DNA from: Aphelenchoides besseyi
Taxonomy: Eukaryota; Nematoda; Chromadorea; Rhabditida; Aphelenchoididae
Length of the DNA stretch: 64,000 nt
Direction: 5' to 3'
Assembly (NCBI GenBank): GCA_024699855.1
Contig: JAMPIQ010000003.1
Location: forward strand, 7,316,001 to 7,380,000
In this document: positions 33,200 through 44,212 of the stretch, in pieces
Position numbering within the stretch: position 1 is the first letter of the stretch
Layout: every line of letters begins with the position of its first letter
Notes under the pieces: model-generated
The model's input: only the letters and a program-made list of their open reading frames with translations
Database searches by the model: none
What the model was told of the DNA's origin: nothing
Made by a program: the position numbers and the translations under genes

Positions 33200-36100
33200 A
33201 TGGCGCGATTAAGTTCGAGCAGACGATGGAGATTCTCAGACCGAGTTTCTCGGGCATTTCACGATTATGGACGGTAAGTGTGTTACAACTAGTTATCTGT
33301 GGGTTAGTTGAGAACTTTAACACATTCGTTTATATCACGCCACTTTTTCTTTTTAAACTTTTTGAAATGTTTCAGTTGTTGATTACTTTTTTAATGTATT
33401 TCAGACTGTGCAGTGCTCATCCATTAGCATGTTTATCTATTTCTATTCTTACTGTCTTGTTTCTTTCGTACCCGGCAATGTCGAAAATCGAACTTCCGAT
33501 CTCAAGCCCAATGGACGTGAGTATAGAAGTCGATTCACAAAGTTAATTCGACTTTTAGGTCTACTGGAGTTCGAAAGAAACAGTTGAGCGCGCTGATTGT
33601 ATGAGTTAGCTTTTTGACGTTGACAATCTTTGTTTTGCAGCATCCTCAGTACCTGAATGGTTGTACTTATCTCCTGCATTTTATGTTCAACAGATCATTG
33701 TAAAAGGAAAAGTGGAGATTTGGAATGGGAACTTGACTGCTGAAGCGGCTGTTCGAGCTTCACTTTCTCGTTCATTCCACATTCTTCGTTTGTTAAACGA
33801 AACGAAAACTCAGCAATTGCGTGGACTCGACGATTTTTGTTATCGTGGTACTTTGGGTTCTTCGAGTTTACGTGGTTTATTTCCTCACAAAAACTGCATA
33901 GTCCTTTCGCCGTCTTTGTTTTGGCACAATCAATTGTCGAACTTTGCAAAGGTTTTCATTCAAGATTTTGTTCTGAGTTCGCTTCTTTTAGGATGAAGAC
34001 GTTCATGGAACCATCTTCAAGTATGCTTGTTCCGCACAAATGTGTCCACGAGATATTTTACTCGGAACTTTAACAAGGTTGAGTGGTATCAAGCAGCACT
34101 ATCAAACAAATCGACATCGAAGTAAGTTCCTGTTAAGTAATCAAAACTTTCTTCTTTAGGTATCGACTATGCAATCACATTGATTTTACATCACTATGAT
34201 CCTGAATGGAGACAAACTCTGATTAACGAACTGAGTTCGCAGTTTGAAGTTAACTCTCCGCAGACATTCGACGAGATTTTCGTTCACATTTTCTATCTGT
34301 AAGAAGACTTACGAATTTAAACCATGTTTTTAATGTTTAGACCGCGCAAATATTTTACCGATTACTTTCCACTTTTGGTGTCCTTCTTTTGTATTTTTGT
34401 TTACTTCTACTATACGGTTGGCAAGTTCGAAATGGTCAAGTCCAAATACGGTCTTGCACTGGGCGCCTTTTTTACGGTATTCGCTACGTTGACATCAACA
34501 GCCGGTATACTCGGATATTTCGATCTGAACGCATCGTTTTGGAGAGCAACAATTTTTCCGTATTTGGCAATGATTCTTGGACTCGAAAACGTACTTTGTA
34601 TTACAAGGCAGGTTGACGAGTTTGATTGTTTGATCGACAGTTTTAGATCTGTGGTTTACACATCTCCGACTTTGGATGTTCCATCTCGTCTATCGCAAGG
34701 TCTTTCGTGCGAAGGGTATTCGATCAGCAAATATTTTCTATTGGAACTCTCACTAATTGGTGTTGGGTATTTAACTCAAGTTCCGCAAATACAAGAGTTC
34801 GCGGTCATTGCGTTTATCGGAATCATTGTCGACATGTACATGCAGGTGCGTTATCTCGTCTCTATTCTCATCATGAATTTAGTTGTTTTTCTTTACTCCA
34901 TGTTTGACACTCGATCTCTACCGAATGGATAAGGACGATAAAGAGCGCTTTTCGTTAATGCTCTTCAACACCGAAATTCGCAAATTGCGTAATTATCCCA
35001 GTCCACGGTAATTGAAATCATGACTGTCTTGTTCACCAATCGACTTCAGGTGTCCAGCTCGTTACTTTTTGCCCGGATTTTTTGCCCAAAAGAATCGACT
35101 TGTTCGTACGCATTCAGAAACTAACTTATCAAAAGACGGATCGACGACTGTAACCTACAAAGGTCATCGAAGAGCATCTTCAATAGACAAGCACTTCAAT
35201 CGACATATTCAAGAATCGATGGTCTCAAACAGATTGCGACTTCTTTACTTTTGGACCAAAACTCGTATTGTGCAACGTTTGATTATGTTTTTGTTTTGTG
35301 TTTGGGTCCTATGGTTGGCATTTATTGTGCACAAGTCGCGTGTGCTTGAAGGCTTGACCGGAGAAGCGACAAACAACAGCGGTATGTTATTCATCAGAAG
35401 TTTGAATGAATTCGATTTTAGCAGCTAGAAACGGTCCGTGGAATCATTTCTTAGACACAGCACCTTTGGAATACATCCTGTGGCAACGACAGACATTCAA
35501 ATGGTGGCCTGCATTGTTTGCCGAATACAATCAATCTCTTTCTGGCCAGTACATTACTTTTTTACCACCTATCGTGTTGAAAGCACAAGTAACTTCAGAT
35601 TCCTGTTCATTGCAATTTCTCAAATTTAGATTCCTGTCGACGATCCAATTCTTATTCCCGTGCTATCGGAGTCGAATGGGCAATTAGAAACCTTGAGCAA
35701 CGATTATTACGAAGATTCAACGAGGAATCCGGAATTGCAGTTGGTGATTCGATTACACAACAAATGCAGTGATTATTTAGGAATCGCGTTTACTGGTTGG
35801 AACGACAGATGACTACAATGCTTGTGTTTTCCGCATTGATTCCCTTCTCCATCGTTCTCATCTTCACATTATATGCTTGTTTCTGGGATCGTTGGACGAG
35901 TTTCCGTGATGCAAGACGTTCGGCGGCGATTTTACATGACAACAAAAATACAATAAATAAAAAAGGATTTGTCGAATTGGTATGTTCGTTTCTGACTATT
36001 TCTATTAGAAGTTTAGGCCCCATTGGCTTTTTCACGTCACGAGTATCCAATTGAATGTGCGGCAGTTCAACCGCCGGATACCATTGTCTCGGCTTCCGTA

Positions 36101-37503
36101 AACGGAAGAGTTTTTATTTGGGATGCAAAATCCGGAGAGTTAAAGAATTCTATCTCTCAATCAAGTGGTACAACAAGACAACGAGTTGCATCGCTTGCAA
36201 CTTCTCAAACATCGACAAACTCTGCGTCGTTTGTTCCGAGTGAGCCAATGCCTTTTGGTACACCAACTGAAAGTTTGCCGAACAATGGTGTTGCAATTCA
36301 TTCGAATGCTCGGCCGTTAGTTTGGTGTTTATCCGTAAAGTAAGAGAAACATTAATATCATTAACTAAACGATATGCTCAGTAAAAACTTGATTGCTTTG
36401 GGTTGTTCTAATGGTCTCGTTCAATTGGTCAACAGTTCAACTGCTCAGATCGTGGGTACGTTTGACCAGTCGGTTTCGGGAATCGTGCATATTGAGGTTT
36501 GTTTATTGTATGACAATTCTTTATTCGCATTCTAGTTACGTGGAAACCGAATTTTTCTCGTGAGACTTAATGGTATTCTGGAGATTTTGGAGTACATGAT
36601 CAGAGAAACATCAATGGTTGTACTTCAAATCTTTCAATTGATTAAAACAAAACTGTTTAGGTTGACGATCGAACAGTTGAGATCAAACGTCAGAGTGCAA
36701 GTCGTGTTCATAAGAAGCCAGTAACGAAAATGATTTGCACAACACTATATGTAATCACAGCTTCGTACGATCAGACTTTACGTCTTTTTGATGTTCGTTT
36801 AATGCGCATTTCTCATACATTAAACGGACATTCTGCTTCGATTGTTTCGGCGTGTGTTTCCGTTGATGAGACAGTAAATTGAAAGTTGTGATTAGAACTG
36901 ACTTGCCTTTTCAGCTTTTGTTTAGTTCATGCGAAATAGGTCGTGTGTGTTGTTGGAATCTACAAGATGGACGTCTACTTCGCAGTGTTGATGGAACAAC
37001 TTCGACATTTAGAACGAGCGTTGAATTGGCCTGCACTACGGAGCTACTCATTGGTTTCGGTTCCAATGCACTTCTTAGTTTTTGGGATATCAAATCCGGA
37101 GAATCGGTTGCTGAACTTTCATTGCGTGAACATACGACGCCGTTGACTCTTCTACTCGATTCGGAAGAGAATTTGGAGCAATCGTTGCGCGAAACTCGAT
37201 TTCTCGCCGTTCTCTCTGATTTACACATTGCAACTGGTAAGCGATTTCATGCGATAAACAAGTTGAATAGCAAAAACAAAGTTGACAAAAACAATAAAAT
37301 CGATTTTTACAGGTGATTTCGATTCTGTTCAACTTTGGGATCTTCAGCTACGCGCGGTGGTCAAACAAGTTCGTTTACCCGGTCCTATCGATGCGCTGCA
37401 ACGCTTGGACGCAAATTCTGTTCTTTGTTGCAGCGGAATAGAAATGTTTCGTATAACTTTGCCGTTGACGCCTATACACATATCGTCCAAATCAACTAAA
37501 TGA
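33200..37503 (+). CDS. scp-1: SCAP, SREBP cleavage-activating protein
   Basis: SCAP is the ER sterol sensor that escorts SREBP to the Golgi for proteolysis. It starts at 33200 (MARLSSSRRWRF), with VSRAFHDYGRLCSAHPLA matching the human N-terminus across the first intron (33274-33404). It continues through the luminal loop (SVPEWLYLSPAFYVQQIIVK), the sterol-sensing domain (EMVKSKYGLALGAFF, IFPYLAMILGLENVL), and the later helix FWTKTRIVQRLIMFLFCVWV. After WPALFAEYNQSLSGQYITFL come WD40 repeats (CAAVQPPDTIVSASVNGRVF; TASYDQTLRLFDVRLM; SFWDIKSGESVAEL). The stop is at 37501-37503. More than 15 exons. A 39-bp GC...AG stretch at 34608-34646 inside the sterol-sensing domain is in frame and may or may not be removed. 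Confidence 0.93.
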
Positions 37504-37668
37504 GTGATCATCTTCGATCAATAAACGTCGCTTTCGAATGCACTCAAATCACACAAAACTTTTAGAATTTATTTTAATTACTATACGAACATAAAAACGA
37601 TTACGAAGTGTCTGTGTGGGTCATTGAGTCAACACAAACGAGGGCAGTCGGTTATGGAAAGAATGGAA
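37504..37668. other. Convergent 3' region, SCAP and LIM gene
   Basis: AATAAACG near 37520 fits the SCAP poly(A) signal. Short and otherwise empty. Confidence 0.4.
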
Positions 37669-38018
37669 TCAATTCGGTGCGGCGGGTCTCATTAGATTGT
37701 GCGGATATTCGCCTTTGGTCTTGGGAGAAAACAACAAATTGGATCTGTGAGGAATCGGATCGTGAGGTCCTGGAGTTGGAACATGGCCCGCACAGTAAAC
37801 CTGGAAGTCGAATTCAATGATCGCGTAAACAAAAACGTAAAACTCACCTCTAAGTCTTGTGTGTCGTTTCGATTGTTGTGATAAGTTTTGAGAGAAAGTC
37901 GTGTACCACAAATCCAACATTTGAAACAACCTTTGTGGAAAAGAGCACCGTCTTTCAACGGTCCGATTTTATCGTTAAAATAAGTCGGTCGTTTACATCG
38001 AAAACATGGCTCTTTCAT
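37669..38018 (-). CDS. Single-LIM-domain protein
   Basis: Two exons, about 100 residues. Starting at 38018 (MKEPCFRCKRPTYFNDKIGP), a complete LIM domain follows: CFRC, then H in ALFHKGC, CFKCWIC, and after the intron VYCAGH. The family-typical NNRND loop is present. A Pro-rich tail follows (VPTPGPHDPIPH) with the stop at 37669-37671. The domain resembles that of nematode muscle LIM proteins such as the LIM-transglutaminase type, but no second domain is encoded here. LIM domains are protein-docking modules in cytoskeletal or adhesion complexes. Confidence 0.85.
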
Positions 38019-38175
38019 GACTGCAATTCATCGGAATGTAAAAACGCGTTGTAATCTCAAAACACGGACATCGAATTGATAACTTGGAAATGTCGTCAAA
38101 GGTACCCCCTTTCCCTCGCCGCAAAGACATGCAAAACTATTGAACTTAAGATTCCGGAACTCCAAACTGATACTC

Positions 38176-39107
38176 ATGACCAAAAACTCCAATCGTGAGG
38201 ACAAGTGAACGATTTTGCGCCCTGTGGTTTTGTTTGTTTCCGCAACAAAAACGCAAGAAATTTGTGGAAGCACAGTCGGATACACAACGCCGATCGACGA
38301 GGATTAGCGGACCATCCGAACCGTCGGAAACAGTCGGGACCGTTGGCTTTCAAGTCATCAGACGATTGGAAGTGCGATGGCCAAAAGGTGCGGCGTGTGA
38401 TTTTGACGGTCGCAACGGATTATTCTGAGTAATAATCAAGATTTTCAACAACCGATTAGAATCAAGTAGAAATTCGATTGCCGATCTTAACGAAACCGTT
38501 GATGTCTCGTAACACAAACGGGAAAGATCGTCGTTATCGTCTAAGATCATTACAAAAAAGTTGAAACCAAAGAAGAGAATTGTCACTGCTCATGATATTG
38601 AAGAGCATGAGGACAAGGTAAGAACACAACGGAAAATTGTTTTGAGTTTTCCCGCCCGCGCCTTCTTAACCATGAACCCACTTGACGAAAGTGAGCAACC
38701 ACTTCGATCTCATCCGAAGACGAGAACAAGTCTCCCAGTTCATCACTGTGCTCGAATGTTCACAGCTACGAGCTACAGACGAAGTTTCTTCAGTTCGTGG
38801 TGCGACCGCCCGTGGCTTTCGGATTGCGTTTATTTTCATTAGATCCGATGAAACAGGAGCATCTCGATCAACATCGGGAGCCACGAGAAATAAAACGTTA
38901 AGCGCGTACGAAACATCGTCCGGAAATCGAGAGCAAACAAAAGTTCGAAAGAAAAGAACGGAGCTTACGGCTTTAGCGTTCGTTGCAAGTCGACCAAGTC
39001 GAAGTAATCGAAAGCAAACGGAACCCTCGTATCGTTACACTCAACGGAAAATGAACGGCAACACAAGGCCGCTTTCAAAGTTGTACGATAAAAAACCGGA
39101 AACATGA
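38176..39107 (+). CDS. Unresolved basic, charged protein gene
   Basis: Several protein-like exons without a secure model. The ATG at 38176 (MTKNSNRED) can splice to NLWKHSRIHNADRRGLADHP. Then comes KLKPKKRIVTAHDIEEHEDK, followed by SISSEDENKSPSSSLCSNVH with ELQTKFLQFVVRPPVAFGL. A basic end (KMNGNTRPLSKLYDKKPET, stop 39105-39107) closes a possible last exon. Frames between these pieces do not all connect, so boundaries may be wrong or the gene may be damaged. The charged composition suggests a nuclear protein. No family recognised. Confidence 0.35.
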
Positions 39108-39184
39108 AGTTGTTATGCAAATTCACGTTCATAGAAACCTCAATACGCAGAAACCGGACATTTCAATCGGCTCTTCGACGGACA

Positions 39185-40351
39185 ATGCGATCGAAGAGTT
39201 TGATCGAATTGACGTTCTTTAGCGTTCTTCTCTCAGTCGCCGTTTCAAAGGTTTTTAGCGCGTGTTTGTTATTCAACGAGACTGTGTAATTCGACAGCTC
39301 CGAGCGATTCTTACATCTTTTTTGTTCAGAATCGTTCGTATCATCAAGGAATGCAATGGCATTACGTACACATTGACAAGCCAAGAAAAACACTTCGAAC
39401 TGACAATTTTGGCCGGTGACACAGTTGAGGAGTACTCTCAATGGTGAGCTTTCATTGCGATCATCCATTCCGAGCTTATTCAGGAACAGGTTGGTTATTG
39501 GAGGATGTGAGTTTTCTTTTCGACATGCCGATTTGGTCCTTCTCTACTCAGCAGGTTCTTTGAAAGTCGATTGTGCCAAAAATGGTTCTTGTTTCAGAAA
39601 AAGACAATGATAGCATTCAGTACTTATCAACAGTAAAAAAACAACTGAATTTGACTGTTAGCGAAATCGGTCTGCGCGTCGGATCATCCGAAAACCCGTC
39701 AACTAGCTTTCTATGTCGTGACTCACAGCCACCATTTTTCGAAGAATCGAACGGAGAATTCCGAATGAGAATTTGGCAAACGGGATACAATCACGACGCA
39801 GAAGTTCGATTTGTATGTTCGCCATTACCTTTATTGATTTGAAAAATCGTTTCAGAGTTCGCATGTCAAGGTTAAACCTTTCGATTTCGTTGATTTGAAC
39901 GATTTTGATTCTTGGACTCACAAACAAGTCATTGGACTTTCACTGTATGGTTGGCTTCTTCTTATACTGGAAGTTATTTTCGTTTTTGATATCTAATTGC
40001 CTAATTTTCAGATTTTTGTTTCTTATTCTTTGCGCTTTCGGTATCTTTTTCATTGTCTTGTTTGTCATCAATCGACACAAAGATCGCAATGCGGAAGCTC
40101 AGCAATCGACAGAAAATGCAACGGTAATTCAAAGTTCAAGTTCCCATAAACTGGTCAAAAGCTTTCAGTTGGTTTCGACTGCACAAGTCAAAAGCCCATC
40201 GGAACACTTGATGACTCGCCGTCGAAGTGTTCCGCAGAGAACAAGTCAGTTGACGGTCAGCAATAGAACTGCCGATGTTCGTGTGGCAGACGCGAACTTG
40301 GTTCGTTTGGATCGAATCGGCGATTCTTCGGTTCAAATTCACGGCTATTGA
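39185..40351 (+). CDS. Type I single-pass membrane protein, unknown
   Basis: Starts at 39185 with a signal peptide (MRSKSLIELTFFSVLLSVAV). An extracellular part follows (VRIIKECNGITYTLTSQEKH; LVIGGCEFSFRHADLVLLYS; SEIGLRVGSSENPSTSFLCR) with a few cysteines, then a membrane helix (LFLILCAFGIFFIVLFVI). A Ser/Thr/Arg-rich cytoplasmic tail ends VQIHGY at 40349-40351. Six exons splice cleanly in frame (for example NETV joined to IVRIIKE). About 290 residues. The ectodomain resembles no family I can name. An in-frame upstream ATG at 39104 would bury the signal peptide, so I prefer 39185. Confidence 0.65.
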
Positions 40352-40502
40352 GACAATAAAGTCCCAAATTCATTTCTTTCAGTTTCGATTTCCACCACTA
40401 AACACACAGATATTTATTGTTAGGTACGAGAAGAATAACAAATAGATTAAAGTAAACACGAGATCTTCTAAAGCGTTCGTGTGAGAGTGACCGATTGATG
40501 GT

Positions 40503-43009
40503 TTAGTCGACTTCTTGCATTAAGCTTTCGGATTCCTCAGCGCCCTCGATCTTCGGAACATCGGCCTCCATTGAAGTGGATGGCTCTTCCTCGTTGGTGT
40601 CGTCGATGTCCAATCCAAGTTTGATCATGCGGAAGATTCGTGCAGCATGAGATCCCGGATCTTCCAAACTGAATCCTGAGATGAGCAATGAAGTATCAAA
40701 AAGCAACGTGACTAAATCGCGAACAGTCTTGTCATCCTTGTCCTTTTTGACGCGTTCTTTCAACGCCCTGCAATAAATTTATTAGTAACCGAGGTTACAT
40801 GGAATAACTTACTTGATGATAGAATGCTCGGGGTTGATCTCCAGACTTTTCTTGGATGCCATGTATCCCATGGTTGAAGAGTCACGCAAAGCTTGAGCCT
40901 TCATGATTCGTTCCATATTTGCGGACCAGCCGTATTCCGAAGTGACGATGCAGCACGGCGAAGATTCCAATCGATTGGAGACTGAAACCTTTTGAACCTT
41001 CTTGTCCAAAATGTCCTTCATGACTTTGCACAGATCCTCGTACTCAACTTTGGCCGCTTCGTACTTCTTCTTTTCGTCTTCGCTCTCCGGCAATTCGAGT
41101 CCTTCACGAGTAACTGAGACCAACTTTTTGCCCTCGAACTCTTTGAGCTGAAAAGATTCAAAATTATTCGTCGTTTGGACTTGATTGTACTTACCTGTTG
41201 AACGCAGTACTCATCGATCGGATCAACCATCAGAAGAACTTCGAATCCACGTTTCTTGACACGTTCAACGAATGCTGAGTTGGCGACGACTTCTTTGGAT
41301 TCACCGGTGATGTAGTAGATGTCCTTTTGGTTCTCCTTCATACGTGATACGTACTCTTGTAAGGAGCTCACGTCTTCTCCGGAAGTGGTCGTGTGGTAGC
41401 GCAAGAATTCAGCCAACTTCTTGCGGTTTGTCGAATCTTCGTGGATGCCAAGCTAAAAACCGATCATTAGTAATGGACTTGACGTTTCTGTTGCTTACCT
41501 TGATGTTCTTAGAGAATTGCTCGTAGAACTTCTTGAAATTGTCCTTGTCCTCGGCAATTTCCGAGAACAACTCCATGCACTTTTTCACCAAATTCTTGCG
41601 GATCACCTTCAAGACTTTCGATTGTTGCAAAGTCTCACGCGAAATGTTCAACGGCAAATCCTCGGAATCGACAACACCTTTGACAAAGTTCAGGTAATCA
41701 GGCATCAAATCTTCGCAGTTCTCCATGATGAAGACACGACGCACGTACAACTTGATGGAGTTCTTGCTCTTCTTGTTTTCAAACAAATCGAAGGGCGCAC
41801 GTTGTGGAACGAAGAGCAACGCACTGAAACAAATCAGAAAGATTAACGATCAGATTGTTAAAAACTTACCGGAATTCCAATTGTCCTTCCATGGAAAAGT
41901 GCTTCACGGCCAAATGATCCTCCCAATCGTTAGAGAGACTTTTGTAGAATTCGGCGTATTCTTCGTTTGAAATGTCTTCCGGATTGCGAGTCCAAATCGG
42001 TTTCGTCTTGTTCAGCTCTTCATCCTCAGTGTAATGCTCCTTGATCTTCTTCTTCTTCTTCTCTGCTGGCTTGTCGTCTTCTTTGGCGTCTTCCAGATCA
42101 CCTTCCTTCTTTTCGGTTTCCTCCTTCTTCTCAGTTGACTGAAAACAAGAAACGATTACAAAATGTCCACTTGTGTCTTCTAACTCACCTCTTCTTCCTC
42201 ATCATCCGAGACTTCCTTCTCACGCTCCTTGTCCACAACGAGTTTGATGGGATAACCGATAAACTGAAAATGTGAATGTCAATGAAAGTCCAAAAACTCG
42301 TTTTGCTTACCTGCGAGTGCTTTTTGACGATTTCCTTGATTCGGCGCTCTTCCAAGTATTCGGTCTGATCTTCCTTAATGTAGAGAACGACACTCGTACC
42401 GCGAGTGAGTTCCGGATCAGTCCATTCTCGAATGATAAATGAACCTCCGGCACTCGATTCCCATTGGTAACTGAAATTAAAGAATTAAGGATATTCGACG
42501 AATTTTCAACTCACCATTCGTCGTCGTTGTGTTTCGATGTGACCGTAACGCGATCGGCGACGAGGAAAGCGGAGTAAAAACCGACACCGAATTGACCGAT
42601 CATCGAGATGTCCGCGCCCGCTTGAAGCGCTTCCATAACCGCTTTGGTTCCCGATTTGGCAATGGTACCCAAATTGTTGACGAGTTCGGCTTTCGTCATA
42701 CCTGAAAATCGGTGATCACAAAAAAATTCAACTGTTTAACTTACCGATTCCCGTGTCCATAATGGTCAAGGTCTTTTCGGCTTTGTTCGGAATGATCTTA
42801 ATGTAGAGGTCTTTGCCGGTATCCAATTCCTTCGGGTCGGTCAGCGCTTGGTAACGAATCTTGTCCAACGCATCGGAAGAGTTTGAGATCAATTCGCGCA
42901 AGAAAACCTCCTTGTTCGAGTAGAAAGTGTTGATGATCAAGCTCATGAGCTGAGCGATCTCCGCCTGGAAGGCGAATGTTTCTTCCTTTGTTTCTTTATT
43001 CGATGACAT
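40503..43009 (-). CDS. daf-21: Cytosolic HSP90 (DAF-21-like), C-terminus MQEVD
   Basis: ATP-dependent chaperone for kinases and receptors. It starts at 43009 ([20 protein letters not shown]). The ATPase domain shows [29 protein letters not shown] and [13 protein letters not shown]. The charged linker is [19 protein letters not shown]. The middle domain shows [20 protein letters not shown] and [19 protein letters not shown]. The C-terminal domain shows [20 protein letters not shown]. About nine exons, all in frame. The last five residues are MQEVD, not the near-invariant MEEVD that docks TPR co-chaperones; the codons are ATG CAA GAA GTC GAC then TAA. Candidate heat-shock elements lie upstream. 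Confidence 0.97.
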
Positions 43010-43267
43010 TTTTGCTCGAGTAGATTTGAAGGCAAACGTTTGTAGTCGCTGAAATAAAGAGATTAGAATAATCGTGCAAATGAATGCGCGATTGAAAACA
43101 CACGCGAAGCAAACAATCAGAAGGAAAAGATGGAATGCCCTCCACTGCATAATCGGACAGAATGAGGAGTTTGGACTTCACAACCCTACTAAAATAAGGT
43201 GGGGAACTGAGCGGGAAGCTGCGAGAACATTTCTCTCCTCCCTAACCGACCACCGACCGCCCCCATC

Positions 43268-43280
43268 GAAACGTCTAGAA
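43268..43280. promoter_or_regulatory. Candidate heat-shock element 1 upstream of HSP90
   Basis: GAAACGTCTAGAA fits alternating nGAAn units with one mismatch (GTC for TTC). It lies about 260 bp upstream of the HSP90 ATG. Confidence 0.4.
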
Positions 43281-43380
43281 CATGCGAGTGTAGGGAAACT
43301 GCGAGGCCGAACAAATTTCGAGGCCTTCGCGAACTTACCAGAACGTCTGCACAGTCGGGCATCGAACTGAAAATCGATGA

Positions 43381-43392
43381 TTCGAATATTCG
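43381..43392. promoter_or_regulatory. Candidate heat-shock element 2 upstream of HSP90
   Basis: TTCGAATATTCG contains a perfect nGAAnnTTCn pair (43384-43391), the minimal HSF1-binding unit. About 375 bp upstream of HSP90 and 105 bp upstream of the divergent gene. Confidence 0.45.
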
Positions 43393-43416
43393 GCGCCAAC
43401 CGAACTCGACTTTTGC

Positions 43417-43426
43417 AGAACTTTCG
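43417..43426. promoter_or_regulatory. Candidate heat-shock element 3 upstream of HSP90
   Basis: AGAACTTTCG, another perfect nGAAnnTTCn pair, 25 bp from element 2. Three candidates within 160 bp make heat-shock control of HSP90 likely. Confidence 0.45.
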
Positions 43427-43495
43427 AAGCTTGTACGCAAATTCTAGACGTTTCTGGGCGGGAAATGCGATGTTTTGTAGCCAAATTGTCGCAAA

Positions 43496-43898
43496 ATGAC
43501 CGAAAACTTTTGCGAAATCAATGGCCATGTAAAAGGTGATGTGCAATTTTTTTCGATTGTTTTCCGTACTTTAAGGTCGTCAAAAACCGCAAAGGTAGTT
43601 TCGCATATTTCGGTTGTGGTGATCGTGAAAAGCTTAGCGGTTTGAGATCACGTTTGAAAGACGTAGATTTCGTTATTCTCTTCAACGGTTATTAGCAGGA
43701 ATTTGTGTATTCTGATGCACTTATGAATCCGAAGTACAAAGCACGAAATTTGCTGCAAAGATTATTCGGGTGAGATTGTCAGTGCAATCCACACAATTGG
43801 ATCGTGAACGAAGACAGAAACTAACGACGATGGAGATTGAATTCCGTGGTAAAAGAGCGCTTTCTCAAGATGATCGACGAGGAAAACGGATTTGTTGA
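43496..43898 (+). CDS. Small BEN-domain-like protein
   Basis: Four exons splice in frame by GT...AG. MTENFCEINGHVKGD joins VVKNRKGSFAYFGCGDREKL. Then comes QEFVYSDALMNPKYKARNLL with QRLFG, and last QKLTTMEIEFRGKRALSQDD followed by RRGKRIC with a TGA at 43896-43898. Introns are 33-44 bp. About 108 residues. The segment NPKYKARNLLQRLFG...GKRALSQDDRRGKR resembles the core of a BEN domain (a DNA/chromatin-binding fold), but that is a weak impression. It is divergent from HSP90 and shares its putative heat-shock promoter; its 3' end overlaps a minus-strand frame. Confidence 0.5.
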
Positions 43899-44071
43899 TC
43901 TCGAAGACAACTCACTTCCATTTCCACTAGAATTTTGGCCAATTTGTCTCGTTGTTTGTCATTGAGTTGCCCAAGAAATTCGTCACTGGGCAGCACAGTC
44001 TGAGGAAGTTTGAACTGCGTCGAGGAAACAGAGCGAACGAACTGCCTAGCTCGTCTGATCAACCTCTGCAT
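43865..44071 (-). CDS. Small protein with mitochondrial-type leader
   Basis: 68-residue frame beginning MQRLIRRARQFVRSVSSTQF, an Arg/Ser-rich amphipathic start typical of mitochondrial import, then LPSDEFLGQLNDKQRDKLAK. The last part (after VEME, a potential splice donor at GTGAGT) is uncertain; an intron would move the stop further left. No family recognised. Its 3' end overlaps the BEN-like gene on the other strand. Confidence 0.4.
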   Translation of the reverse strand: MQRLIRRARQFVRSVSSTQFKLPQTVLPSDEFLGQLNDKQRDKLAKILVEMEVSCLRDQQIRFPRRSS

Positions 44072-44212
44072 CTAGACAGCAACATCAGCCAACAAAAACC
44101 AACAAAATTGCAATAAACAGAAGATCACACAACAACTTTCGTCATACAGATTCAGTCAACTCAACAGTTTTATTAAACTTTGCAACAACAACAACAATAG
44201 AAATATATGAAA

